Shown here: positions 51,312-61,751 of the stretch, one piece after another
How positions within the stretch are numbered: position 1 is the stretch's first letter
Layout: the number at the start of each line of letters is the position of its first letter
Assembly (NCBI GenBank): GCA_039105265.1
Contig: JAPFFF010000028.1
Location: forward strand, 1,798,001 to 1,862,000
Direction of reading: 5' to 3'
Source of the DNA: Tritrichomonas musculus
Lineage: Eukaryota; Parabasalia; Tritrichomonadida; Tritrichomonadidae
Length of the DNA stretch: 64,000 bases
Made by a program: the position numbers and the translations under genes
Notes under the pieces: model-generated
What the model was told of the DNA's origin: nothing
The model's database searches: none
The model's input: only the letters and a program-made list of their open reading frames with translations

Positions 51312-52001
51312 TTCTGCTCTACAAATATATGAATATGAAAGTATATGCCCATTTTGCAAATTAAAACGAAAAAATTATCATTTTAGAAGAAGTTGTCACT
51401 ATACTCACAAATTTCTTCAGAAATTGGGAAAGATAATTATCTAATTTGTATGGTTTATCCAAATATCATAAAATTAAAAACTTTTATTGCAAATTTGAGT
51501 AGTATTAATATCCGTGGTTTTGGAAATGTTATTATTGATCGTATTTATTCAGCATATGAAATTCAAATAGCAATAACAGCATTTTTCTTAACAATTGAAG
51601 GGCGCCGATATTTTTTGAATCAAGTCGATCAAAACCAAAAGAAAAATTATTTAAATATTATTCAAAAATATATACTTCAATATAATGAATTTAAATTCAA
51701 ATTTGATGAGAATATTATTAAAGATCAAATAAATTCATATATGGAATTATCAAATTTTGAAGTTAATGACTCATTTTTATTTTGGCAAAATAATCGGAAT
51801 AGTAATGTTAATAATTTAAATTTTTTAGCAAATATTGCTATTCGAATAATAAATATGGCATGCTCCGAGTTGCCTGTAGAAAGACTATTTTCGCATTTAA
51901 AGTATCTTTATGGATCAAAAGATTATAATAAGTCGGATGATCTTCTTAATGCTCAATTGGCAATAAGGATGGAAAATATATATTCTGGAGAAAACAAATA
52001 A
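51312..52001 (+). pseudogene. hAT transposase gene, decayed
   Basis: A 202-codon frame (51393-52001, without a clear ATG) ends in the hAT C-terminal dimerisation domain: FLANIAIRIINMACSELPVE, RLFSHLKYLYGSKDYNKSDD, LLNAQLAIRMENIY. Just upstream, in a different frame, CPFCKLKRKNYHFRRSCH (about 51344-51400) has the Cys/His spacing of a BED zinc finger. The RNase H-like catalytic middle is absent and the two parts are out of frame, so the gene is dead: at least one frame change and a large internal deletion. Such an enzyme could once have moved the hAT-type MITEs here. It lies between the two 2.9-kb copies. Confidence 0.82.
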
Positions 52002-52921
52002 TTTATTTAGTTTTTTTAAAGATAAAAACAAAACAAAAAAATTAAAATTCAATAAAAAACAAAATCTAATTTTCAATACCTTTTTTTTTTTAGTGACCAT
52101 TCAGTATTTCTCAGAAAAATTCTGAGAAATATTGAAGATTTTAACATCACCAAAAAAAAAAAAAATAAAATCATCACAATAATTGTGATAGCTTTCAAAA
52201 AAATTCTGAGAATTGAGCGTTGAACATGTCTACTCCAGAGTAGGCATGAATATTTGGTTGACACATTTCCTAGGAAATTTAATTATTCAAATTTGAATTA
52301 GGAATTGAAATATTTGTATGAGTTTTTACAAATTTGAGATCATAAATACTTTAGCCAATTTTATTTGACCTTTTGAAAAGGATTTCATGAAATGATACGG
52401 GAAAAATGAAGGCACGTTTGAATTTGAAAATCAAAAAAATAGGTAATGGTTTATGCAGAATATATGAAACATTCACAAAATTTAATCGCCTGGTCCCATG
52501 TAATGTGATATAAAATTTTTTATAATATTGTCGTTTTTTAGAGAATATAATGAAAAAAGAGAATAACTATCAATGATTTAAAGATGTTCTATCAACCAAA
52601 TTTATAAATAATTCATTTATTTTATAGTTTCTTAAAAAAAGCCAAAATATGTAATAATTGTGAAATTTGAGGAATTTGATATGTCTTATTTATGCAAATA
52701 TATAATATTTGGTTTAAAAAATCAAAGCTCAAATTTAATCCACTGGAAAAACCTTTTGACAAATTATTAAAATTTGATACAATCAAATATAATAAATGTT
52801 AATTTTTTTCTCATAAATATTATCCCCCAGAAGAATAAAAATAGTTCACAGATTTTCATCTATACAACTCATTTTGGAATAATGAATTTGTATTATTTTC
52901 AGTTAAAAAACTTGGCCTTAT

Positions 52922-53497
52922 CAGGGATGGCCAACGTTGACGTTGAGCTCGTTGAATTTTATAACGTCTCGTTCATTGACAGTCAACGATCAACGACGTT
53001 GAGCCCGTTAAGGACAACGGAATGAACGACCATCAACGAAACTCTCAACGTTCAGATAACATTGAAAAAACGAACGAGTTAACGTTAATTCAGATTTTAT
53101 TATGAAAAAGTTTTTTACCATTTAAAAATTTTAACTTTTTGATATTTTTCACACCATTCAAATTTTTTACCATAAAATAATAACATGAGCAAGAGTATGA
53201 TTAAATTTTAAGAACAATGAAGAGTGTAAAAGCAATAATATTCTAATTCAAAATTAATTTGTTTTTGTTCATTATGAGCAATTCTATTTTCATGGAAAAA
53301 TTCTACAATGTAACTTTGACTTCAATTCGTTGAATTGAAATCGAAAAAAAGTTAAATAGTGACATATTTTTGGACGATCATTTTCAATGTCATTTGCCAC
53401 GTTGATTTTGAGATAATTTCAACGTTGACAACGTTGATAACGAAGAGCTTTTAAACGGTCTCTCCGTTATCAATTTTTTCAACGTTGACCATCCCTG
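52922..53497. mobile_element. hAT-type MITE in copy B, TIR CAGGGATGG
   Basis: Same element as at 49121, also 576 bp, with GGCCTTAT at 52914-52921 and 53498-53505. Sharing the same insertion site shows it was in place before the duplication. Confidence 0.95.
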
Positions 53498-53781
53498 GGC
53501 CTTATTTTTTTTACATCAAAAATTCTATAAACGTCTTTTTAACGTCTTTTTTCATAAAAAACGCTTTTTTGAGTAATATTAATGAAACTTTTTGAATTAA
53601 ATTAATGAAGAATCCAAAATAATATTATTTAATTTGAAAAAAATATTTATGACATTTTTGGGAAAAATCTATGACAGGCCAAAAATTAGCAAAACCAGAT
53701 ATTAAATTTTCGAAATTTTCCCATTAAAATACAAAAATTTTTCATTTTAATAATCCACTTTTTGATTACTATTTAAGGGAG

Positions 53782-54515
53782 CAGTCTCATTTTGAATTTT
53801 TATAACTTTTTCACAATTTTTGAATATGAAATAAATTGAATTTTTTTCAATCAATAAATTAGAGATATATACATTTTATATATTATTATTTTTCATAAAC
53901 ATCAGAGAATATATATATAAAGGCAAATCATAGAATTCATTAGACATGATGAATATTCCTTTAATTTTTTGGCATCAATAATTTTGATGATTATTATTTT
54001 AGACATATCTTTTTAAATAAACAATAAAATGAGTAAACACTTTCTCAACTTATAAAATGCTTATCTACTAATGTATTTAAACTGTATTATTTTTAGTTAT
54101 CTCTATGATGTAATTTGCATAAATCACAAAAACCATACCATAAAAACGCTTAATTACGATGTAATTCTTTCGATTTACCTTAAATGCATGATAGGTTTTT
54201 ATATTTTTATATTATATTTATATATAATACAAATATAATTAAAAAAAGTTGAGAAAGCATTTATGTAAATTATTGATTTTTCATTGAGATGCTTTTAAAA
54301 TAAAATTATTCAAAATTACTGGAGTCAAAAAATTGAGAGAATATTCATCATGTCTAATGAATTCTATGATTTGCCTTTATATATATATTCTCTGATGTTT
54401 ATGAAAACTAATAATATATAAAATATGTATATATCTATTTTATTGATTGAAAAAAATTCAATTTATTTCCTATTCAAAAATTGTGAAAAAGTTATAAAAA
54501 TTCAAAATGAGACTG
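53782..54515. repeat. 734-bp foldback element in copy B
   Basis: Same inverted-arm structure as 49981-50714, same length. Confidence 0.85.
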
Positions 54516-55169
54516 AGTTTTATATATATTGAAAAAGTTCAAAAGCCTGTCCGCACCATTATTGAATGTAATATTATCGTGAAGAGGCAATTATGAATAC
54601 ATTTATGTTAAAAAATATAAACATATTGGGATTATTTGAGAAATTAAAACAAATTTTTCTCATGAACCATTTGAAATATGGTTATATTAATTTAATTTTT
54701 TTAATTGATTGCAATCAATGGTTATATTCAAGAATAACATTTAAGAATAAAGTTGGCTTTTGAACTTTTTCAATAAATAAACTGTTCAAAATTTGAAAAA
54801 CCAACTTTGCCCCTAATACAAATAAATAATGCATTATCTCTAGTAAATAAAGTAAACATTTTATGGTAAATCGAATAAATCTTATTTTATTCAAAATTTT
54901 ACTGATTTTTTAATTCTATGATTTCTATCTGTAAAAAAACAAAATCGATAAGATTTCATAAAAATATTTTTATTCAATTATTTGAAATATATATCTATAT
55001 AAATTTTATATTTTAATTCATTTTTAAAAACGATATTTATGTATATTTTATTTGTGAAATCTCATTGAATTTAATCTTTTGAATTTGAAAGGAGAACTTA
55101 AAAAAAAAAAAAAAAAAAAAAGGTGGTTTATATCCAAATATATGAAAAAGTGAGTAAAATTGGATAAGA

Positions 55170-55960
55170 ATAACTTTTTTTTTTTTGAAAAATTTATTGA
55201 TTTTATTCCCCGAATTTGTACTTTTTTTGAATTAAAATTCAAATTGAAAGTCATTTTATATATATATATATGGTTAATCTCTTTGTTATTATTAATTTAT
55301 TTGAGATTATCTAAGTTTTTATTTATATTATAAAAAAATATAAAATTCTGAACTATTCAATTAGAATCAAATTGAGTGCACATTTGAATATATACCCAAA
55401 AAAAATATAATATTTCTCCGATTATTTTTTATTTTTTCACTCAAAAAATGGGGAAAAAATTTCTGAATATATTATATGCGAATAACTTTTTTTAGTAAAA
55501 GATTTATCTAAAATGTTAAAAAAGTTCAGTTTATTAAAATTTGATATCACCACCAAAACAATTGACATATATCATATATAAAACTCATGCTAGAATCTTG
55601 TAGAATATTGATTTCTATTAGATTTCTAAATTTTAAAATGATATATTTATGTGAAATTGAATGAATCATTTAACATCCACATTATTGATAAAACATTGAA
55701 AAAAAGAAAAATAAAAATTCTAATTTTTTAATCATATTTTATCATTTTAATAAAATTATAAATATGATATAATTTTATGAAAATACTTTAATTAAAGGTA
55801 TCATTTTTTTTATTGTAAAAAATGATATTTACGCAGTAATGCAAAATAATATTATATTTATTTTCAAAAGAAAAATCAATTTAAAAAGTTGTATCCATTT
55901 CATAGTTATTGAAAATTCAATAGATTTTGAATAGGGAAAAAATATCGAAAAAAGAAGAAT
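55170..55960. other. A+T-rich spacer, no gene seen
   Basis: No recognisable feature apart from short homopolymer and TATA runs. Confidence 0.55.
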
Positions 55961-55963
55961 ACT

Positions 55964-55970
55964 TCACTAT
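55964..55970 (+). promoter_or_regulatory. Initiator-like element TCACTAT
   Basis: Fits TCA(+1)Y(T/A) and lies five bases before the ATG at 55976. Confidence 0.5.
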
Positions 55971-55975
55971 TTGAA

Positions 55976-57481
55976 ATGACTACTTGCGAAAAGTGGAAGA
56001 TTTTCAGCCACGTTCTCAAAGGCCCATCAACAGGAAATCCTTTTGTTGACGTGCAGCTTACAGCAGTTTTTAGCGGACCAACTGAAAGATATGAAACCGA
56101 AGGTTTTTATAACGGCAATGGAAATTATGTTATTCGATTGATGCCAACTGAAGAAGGAGAATGGAGATTCGTTACAAAGTCGAATGTTAAAGAACTTGAT
56201 CAACAAACAGGATCATTTACTGTCACAGCTCCATCTGCTAACAATCATGGTCGTGTTCTTCTTAAGAGAGATGTCTTCCCACTTGGACCAATGACTGATT
56301 ATCATTTGGAAAATGAATATCATTTCAGTTATGAAGATAAAACCAAATATTTGCCATTTGGAACAACATGTTATGCTTGGATAAATCAAAAACCAGAAAT
56401 CTGCGAGCAAACAATTGAATCATTAAAGCATTCGCCATTTAATAAGATTCGTATGTGCATCTTCCCAAAACATTATACATACAACACAACTGATCCAGAT
56501 CGTTATGCCTTTGAAGGTTCAAGAGAAAAAGGTTTTGATTTCACCCGCTTCAATACAGAATTCTATGATGATCTTGAACATAGAATTCAGCAACTCGATG
56601 ATATTGGTGTTCAAGCTGATATTATCTTGTTACATCCTTATGATAACTGGGGATTCTCAAAAATGACAAGAGAACAAGATATCTTTTATTTGAAATATAC
56701 TGTTTCTCGACTTTCTCATTTCAAGAACATTTGGTGGTCACTTGCAAATGAATTTGATCTAATGCGTGAAAAATCAATCGAAGATTGGGAGAAATACGCA
56801 CGTGTTGTTATCAGATATGATCCATACGGACATCTTCGATCAATTCATAATTGTATCGCCTTTTACGATCATACAAAGCCTTGGATTACTCATTGCTCCA
56901 TCCAGAGAATTGACATTTTCAAGACTGCTGAATCAATTACCGAATGGCGTCAACAATACCATAAGCCAATCGTTGTTGACGAATGTGCTTATGAAGGAAA
57001 TATCAACTACGGCTGGGGTAACATCGACGGAGAAGAAATGACAAGAAGATTCTGGGAAGGATGCATCCGTGGAGGTTATTTGAGCCATGGTGAAGTATAC
57101 GTTGACAAAGGACCTCAAGTTTGGTGGTCACATGGTGGAAAACTCCACGGAACTTGCACAGAAAGAATTGCTTTCTGCAAGAAGATTTTCGAAGAGGCGC
57201 CAGATGATTTGGGACCATTGAAATTGACAATACAAAATCATGTTGACAACTGGGATGTTCCATGCGCTACTGCAGGAAATGACAAGTACTTGCTGTACTA
57301 CTTCGGATTCTTCAGGCCTTTGTTCAGAACATACAATTTACCAAAAGGCCACACATACGAAATTGACATCATCGATACATGGGATATGACAATAAAGAGG
57401 CTCCCAGGAAAATTCAGTGGTGAAATCAAAATTGACCTTCCACAAAAGAAATTCATTGCAGTCCGTATGACAGAAGTTTAA
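55976..57481 (+). CDS. Bacterial-type glycoside hydrolase (DUF5060-DUF4038/DUF5605)
   Basis: A 501-aa enzyme. An N-terminal beta-sandwich of the DUF5060 type covers about 1-90 (GPSTGNPFVDVQLTAVF, GFYNGNGNYVIRLMPTEEGE). A TIM-barrel glycosidase of the DUF4038 kind follows (about 105-400). Likely acid/base E259 lies in WWSLANEFDL and nucleophile E336 in PIVVDECAYEG. A small beta domain (about 425-501) closes the protein. Relatives are common in gut Bacteroidetes and Firmicutes and attack plant or mucosal polysaccharide side chains; the exact substrate cannot be read here. No signal peptide. Denser codon use than the spacers and the bacterial architecture point to lateral transfer, like the GH3 gene 9 kb away. 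Confidence 0.85.
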   Translation: MTTCEKWKIFSHVLKGPSTGNPFVDVQLTAVFSGPTERYETEGFYNGNGNYVIRLMPTEEGEWRFVTKSNVKELDQQTGSFTVTAPSANNHGRVLLKRDVFPLGPMTDYHLENEYHFSYEDKTKYLPFGTTCYAWINQKPEICEQTIESLKHSPFNKIRMCIFPKHYTYNTTDPDRYAFEGSREKGFDFTRFNTEFYDDLEHRIQQLDDIGVQADIILLHPYDNWGFSKMTREQDIFYLKYTVSRLSHFKNIWWSLANEFDLMREKSIEDWEKYARVVIRYDPYGHLRSIHNCIAFYDHTKPWITHCSIQRIDIFKTAESITEWRQQYHKPIVVDECAYEGNINYGWGNIDGEEMTRRFWEGCIRGGYLSHGEVYVDKGPQVWWSHGGKLHGTCTERIAFCKKIFEEAPDDLGPLKLTIQNHVDNWDVPCATAGNDKYLLYYFGFFRPLFRTYNLPKGHTYEIDIIDTWDMTIKRLPGKFSGEIKIDLPQKKFIAVRMTEV

Positions 57482-57498
57482 AATAATTTTTTTTTTAA

Positions 57499-58179
57499 AT
57501 AGGGGGATCAACCGCCAAAAAAATGTCAGAAAAATAATATTTTAATTTTTTTAAAAAATAAATAGATAGTTTTGTTCTTCATTTCATAAGCTTTGATTTG
57601 AAATATTTTATTTTGGAATTCATCTGCACATTCACAAATGGCGGACACTTTTAATTTGAAGATATAAATTTGACCTTTTTTAATCGTCAAAAGTTAAAAT
57701 CTTCAATAGATTGGATATTTTGGGAAAAATTATTCGTAGAACATGAAAATATATCATGTACAATGTATTAAGCTAATAAAAAAGACAAAAGACTTGTTAT
57801 TTGAATAACAGTTAAAGTCTCATTTTTTTTTCGCATAACATGTCATGATAACTTTCATTGTCCGCCATTTATGAATGAATTGATGAAATTAAATAAAAAC
57901 AATTTTTAAAAAATAAGGTTATATTAATCTTTATTTTTTAATATATAGATTAAAATAAAACACATTATTTATTAAAATATATATATAGTTTTCATATGAC
58001 ATGTCATGATAAATACATTCGTCCGCCATTTATGAATGTACAGTTGAAATCAGATAAAAATATTTTTTATAAAATGTATTTTTATTACACTTTAAATTCC
58101 CATATTTATTTAAAGCCAAACTCAAATTTTTCCTCTCTCTTTAAAAATTTGACAATTTTTTGGCGGTTGATCCCCCTAT
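57499..58179. mobile_element. Non-autonomous hAT-type transposon, TIR ATAGGGGGATCAACCGCC
   Basis: Inverted ends of about 28 bp: ATAGGGGGATCAACCGCC and GGCGGTTGATCCCCCTAT. Exact 8-bp duplication TTTTTTAA at 57491-57498 and 58180-58187. The 681-bp body has repeated GTCCGCCATTTATGAATG motifs on both strands. It starts 17 bp after the stop codon of the glycosidase, so it probably supplies the RNA 3' end region. Confidence 0.9.
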
Positions 58180-58466
58180 TTTTTTAAACAAAAACTAAGT
58201 TTTAATTTTTTTTTTTTTTTTTTTTTTTTATTATTATTTTATTTTTTATTTGTAGATCAAAGTTTATAAGATTCATTTTAAACTTGTTTTCATTTTTCAT
58301 AAAATTATTTTTAATTTTCTATGGACTTTATATCATAGGTTTTATAAACAGATAACATTCAATTTTCAGAGCCTTTTTCAATTTTTTTTTTTATTTTATA
58401 TATATATATATAAACATTTGAACAATAAAAGAAATTTTATTCAATTGATCTTAAAATAAGCATCAA

Positions 58467-58546
58467 GGTTGTTTGGCCGAGTGGTCTAAGGCGTCAGACT
58501 AAGGTTCTGGTCCGAAAGGGCGTGGGTTCGAACCCCACAGCAACCA
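58467..58546 (+). tRNA. tRNA-Leu (anticodon AAG), second copy
   Basis: An 80-nt cloverleaf with the same acceptor, D and T arms as the gene at 41696. The anticodon stem is TCAGA/TCTGG and the loop CTAAGGT, again AAG. A T6 terminator follows at 58547. Differences from the other copy are confined to the anticodon arm and one base of the variable arm. Confidence 0.95.
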
Positions 58547-58552
58547 TTTTTT

Positions 58553-59289
58553 GAGTTATTTTTATCATTCCGACTTTTTTCTCTACTTTGGAGAATTTAA
58601 ATATGTTGGTATGTTAAAATGACATTAAGACTTTTATTTTTAGCAAATGAGAAATTATCAGTGATAATCACAATTTAAAAATTTTTCTCTGAAAAAGCTA
58701 ATATAAATAACATTTTCAATTTTTTTTGAAATTATAATATCACATTTAATACTTTATTTTAAACCCAACAAATAACATAATTAATATTAAATTTTATTGT
58801 TATAATTATTATTCCATAAAAAAAATAATAAATTTTGGTATCACTAAACTGATATCATCCAAACTTTAGATATAAAAGCAAATTACGTTTAAACCATTAT
58901 CGATAGAATTTATGATAAGATAAAATAAGTAAAAAAGATTATTGAATAAAAAAATTTAGAAAAAAATTATATGATAAAAGCGTGAGTAGGGTCATGCATT
59001 TTTTCAATAAAAGTGAAAAAAAAATTTTTTTGAGGTTTAAATTTTCAAATTATCTCTTTCAAAATTAAATTTTTTTAGAAAAATATTGTTGTTTTAATAT
59101 ACTAAAAAAAATTAATTTAAAAAAATAAAAATAAATGTAAAATAAAAACATTTGTTTATTCTGGATTACAGATCGAAAACTTGGAAAGTACATCTTTTGG
59201 AGTACACAATTAAAAAAGTACAGAGTACACAATCTCTATTAGAGTGTGATGACCTTTGTATCACATCCAACTTCGCTTTTACTAACTTT
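58553..59289. other. A+T-rich spacer, no gene seen
   Basis: Only a short AGTACA-repeat stretch (59186-59235) stands out; no gene. Confidence 0.5.
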
Positions 59290-60282
59290 TTATTCAACAA
59301 ATAAATTTAATCCATCTAAAATTTCAACCCAACAAATTAAAATCGGAACAGTTAATAAAGTTGTCCAAAAAATTAATGTTGATGCCGATCCTGGACCAAC
59401 ACCAGCATTCAAGGCCAACTGAAAACAGGCCACAGCAGTCGGTTGTGTTGCCATAATTACGCATTGCCTAGCAAGTCTTGGCTTTAAAGGAAGCGCATAT
59501 GCAAATACCGTAGCAAAGAATGGACCAATAAAAGCTCGTAGAATAAAAGCGGCCAAAAATTTAAGCCAGTGACAAGAAATCAGAGAATGCTGTGATAAAA
59601 AGGCGCCAACGCAGAAAAGTGATAACGGAAGGCATAAATCACCAAGCATGTTAAATAATTCGCGAAGATAAATTGGAACAGGTAAATTCGTACATACATA
59701 TAACAGTCCAACTAAGTTTCCGAGGAGAATTGGGTTTGAAAAAATTTTTTTAAGAATAACTAAGATCATTTGCCCCTTTGGTAAAGGCCTTTCACCTGGA
59801 TGCGTTTGCGCTTGCTTTTTAAGTTGATAAATCGCTCCTAAACATAAAAAAATTGGTGATGTTACTAAATCGTTTGAAAGTGTAATAATTGGAATCATAA
59901 CTTCATCTTTCGGTTCCCATAAAGCTTGAAAAATTGGAACACCTGATATAACGTAATTAATATAATTTCCAGGGAATACTGTACTTAAATATTGGCTCCA
60001 TCTATCCTTAAAAGGATATAAAAGCATTAAAGCAGAAAGTAAATAAACCGAAATACTCATCAATCCACCGATTACAAGCGGATAAAAGTTTAGCTCTTCC
60101 CTGGTTTTTCCTGCCAGAGAACGAATTGTTAAACAAAAGAATCCGGCCCGAAAAACAAATTTATTAACAACATCTGACTCCCGCTTTGGAATAAAATTGA
60201 ATTTGGTGCAGACAAACCCTAGGAGGATGATAAAAATCATAGAAAGACCTACCTGGATGACATTGACATAGTAAGGAGCCAT
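59290..60282 (-). CDS. Auxin efflux carrier (AEC/PIN-like) family transporter
   Basis: A 330-aa membrane protein with about ten predicted transmembrane segments, starting at VGLSMIFIILLGFVCTKFNF. The AEC family signature regions are present: FVFRAGFFCLTIRSL, VFPGNYINYVISGVPIFQAL in the first bundle and PLSLFCVGAFLSQHS then ARQCVIMATQPTAVACFQLA in the second. A central loop carries the charged KKQAQTHPGERPLPKG. Family members export small organic anions by a crossed-helix mechanism. The function in a protist is unknown; auxin itself is not implied. It stands alone, on the minus strand. Confidence 0.85.
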   Translation of the reverse strand: MAPYYVNVIQVGLSMIFIILLGFVCTKFNFIPKRESDVVNKFVFRAGFFCLTIRSLAGKTREELNFYPLVIGGLMSISVYLLSALMLLYPFKDRWSQYLSTVFPGNYINYVISGVPIFQALWEPKDEVMIPIITLSNDLVTSPIFLCLGAIYQLKKQAQTHPGERPLPKGQMILVILKKIFSNPILLGNLVGLLYVCTNLPVPIYLRELFNMLGDLCLPLSLFCVGAFLSQHSLISCHWLKFLAAFILRAFIGPFFATVFAYALPLKPRLARQCVIMATQPTAVACFQLALNAGVGPGSASTLIFWTTLLTVPILICWVEILDGLNLFVE

Positions 60283-60299
60283 AAAGAATATATTCTTTT

Positions 60300-61030
60300 T
60301 GATAGTAATATTTACGAGTTTTTTTTATATAATTATCTTGTATTATATTTAATTATATATAATATTTAATATTTTAATAAATAATAAAATATTAATTAAA
60401 TATAAAATTATATTAGATATTAAATTTTAATGATTTTTTATAAGAATATTTTATTTTAAAATAATATATTTAGGTACTATTCAAATCAAATTTATCGGTA
60501 AATATAATATTTCAATTCTATATTTTATTTTTTTTTTTTTTGAATTCAAAGTTAGAAAAAAAATTGATAGAAGATTGAATTACTAAATAGCTTTAGAAAT
60601 AATTTGAATAAATAATTATATTGACTATTCTCAAAATATAAAATTTAAATAACTTTGTAAAATTTGTAATTTATTATTAAAAACACTGGTATTACTAAAA
60701 TAATTTGAATTTTAGTTTCATAAATATCGCTATTTCCTTCCTCAATATGAATCGTGGTGATATTTATATAAGTATCATGCGGTTCCCCTAATTTTACTAG
60801 TGGGAAGATTTTTGGTAAATTTCCCTAATTATAGGGGAAAAATTATGAATTAAAATTGGATTATCATCTAAATTTTAATAGTTAATTCAATGCCACATCA
60901 AATGAAAAATTAATTCAATGTATCAACAGATGATGCTTTAATAATTGTTAAAAATGGCAGAGAAGAATAGGAATTAGAAAACTGTGAGGCTTATTTGAAT
61001 AAATTTTACAATAGAAAAATAATCGAAAAA
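60300..61030. other. A+T-rich spacer, no gene seen
   Basis: No recognisable gene. Confidence 0.5.
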
Positions 61031-61048
61031 CATCTTTTTAATATAGTT

Positions 61049-61215
61049 AGCTCAGCAAGTGATATTTATGCCTTCTCAATTGTTATTTATTATTAATCAC
61101 AATTAAAGAGCCATTTTCAGATTCTTCTTTTGAAATCATTCACCAAATTTGCGAGAAAAAAGTTCGACCAAAATTTAAAGATAATAGTCAGATAATCCTA
61201 AAGAAAGACCAATTT
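61049..61215 (+). pseudogene. Protein kinase C-lobe relic
   Basis: ASDIYAFSIVIYY ends at a stop, and EPFSDSSFEIIHQICEKKVR with PKFKDN follows in a nearby frame. Together these match the sub-domain IX-XI region of trichomonad kinases (SDVYSFGIVLYE ... RP.F). No N-lobe or catalytic loop remains. Confidence 0.6.
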
Positions 61216-61750
61216 TCAATTAAATTCTTTATCACATAAAAACAGATCCACGATTAATAAAGTTGGATTCAAATTGCTTGGGACAACATTCAATTTTTTT
61301 CAATGTTTCTCTGAAAATCTTGCATTCTACTTGGGACTTATTGACCTTTAAAATGAGTGATTTTGACCTTTACGTATTGAAAAAGTTTGTCCCAAGCCTT
61401 TTGAAACTTACTTTATGAATATCAAATATTAAAATTTTGTTATGGTCTAATAATCAAAAAAATCTTTCTGTTACATGATTTTTAAAAGTAATATGAAGGG
61501 TATGAAGCATATAACACAAAAGTATATTTGATATTGGATGAATATGATCTCATCTTTTAATTGAAAGCAATTGAATTTTTTGAATCAAATATATAACTTT
61601 TTCTGGAGAAAAATTGATAAGCTTTCAACTCAAATATTGAAAGCAATTTTGAAAAGTTGCTGTGAAAAAAAAAAAAAAAAAAAAAAATGAAAACATTCTC
61701 ATTTTTTTGTATAAAAAAAATCATAAAAAATATAGCTGGATGATCGTACT
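61216..61750. other. A+T-rich spacer with a poly(A) run
   Basis: A-run near 61668-61687. No gene. Confidence 0.5.
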
Positions 61751-61751
61751 T

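Larger units (their letters stand above)
52231..55169 (+). repeat. 2.9-kb direct duplication, copy B
   Basis: The second copy of the 48430-51311 unit, in the same orientation. It carries the same nested elements at the same relative places and an additional roughly 55-bp segment near 54712-54785. Confidence 0.95.

Noticed and set aside
48430-55169. Long terminal repeats of a retroelement flanking the 51312-52230 segment
   Set aside because: No reverse transcriptase, primer site or TG...CA ends; the middle is a hAT relic and each copy contains nested DNA elements.
59186-59235. Regulatory repeat AGTACA upstream or downstream of the transporter
   Set aside because: Only a few irregular copies downstream of the gene; not distinguishable from chance.
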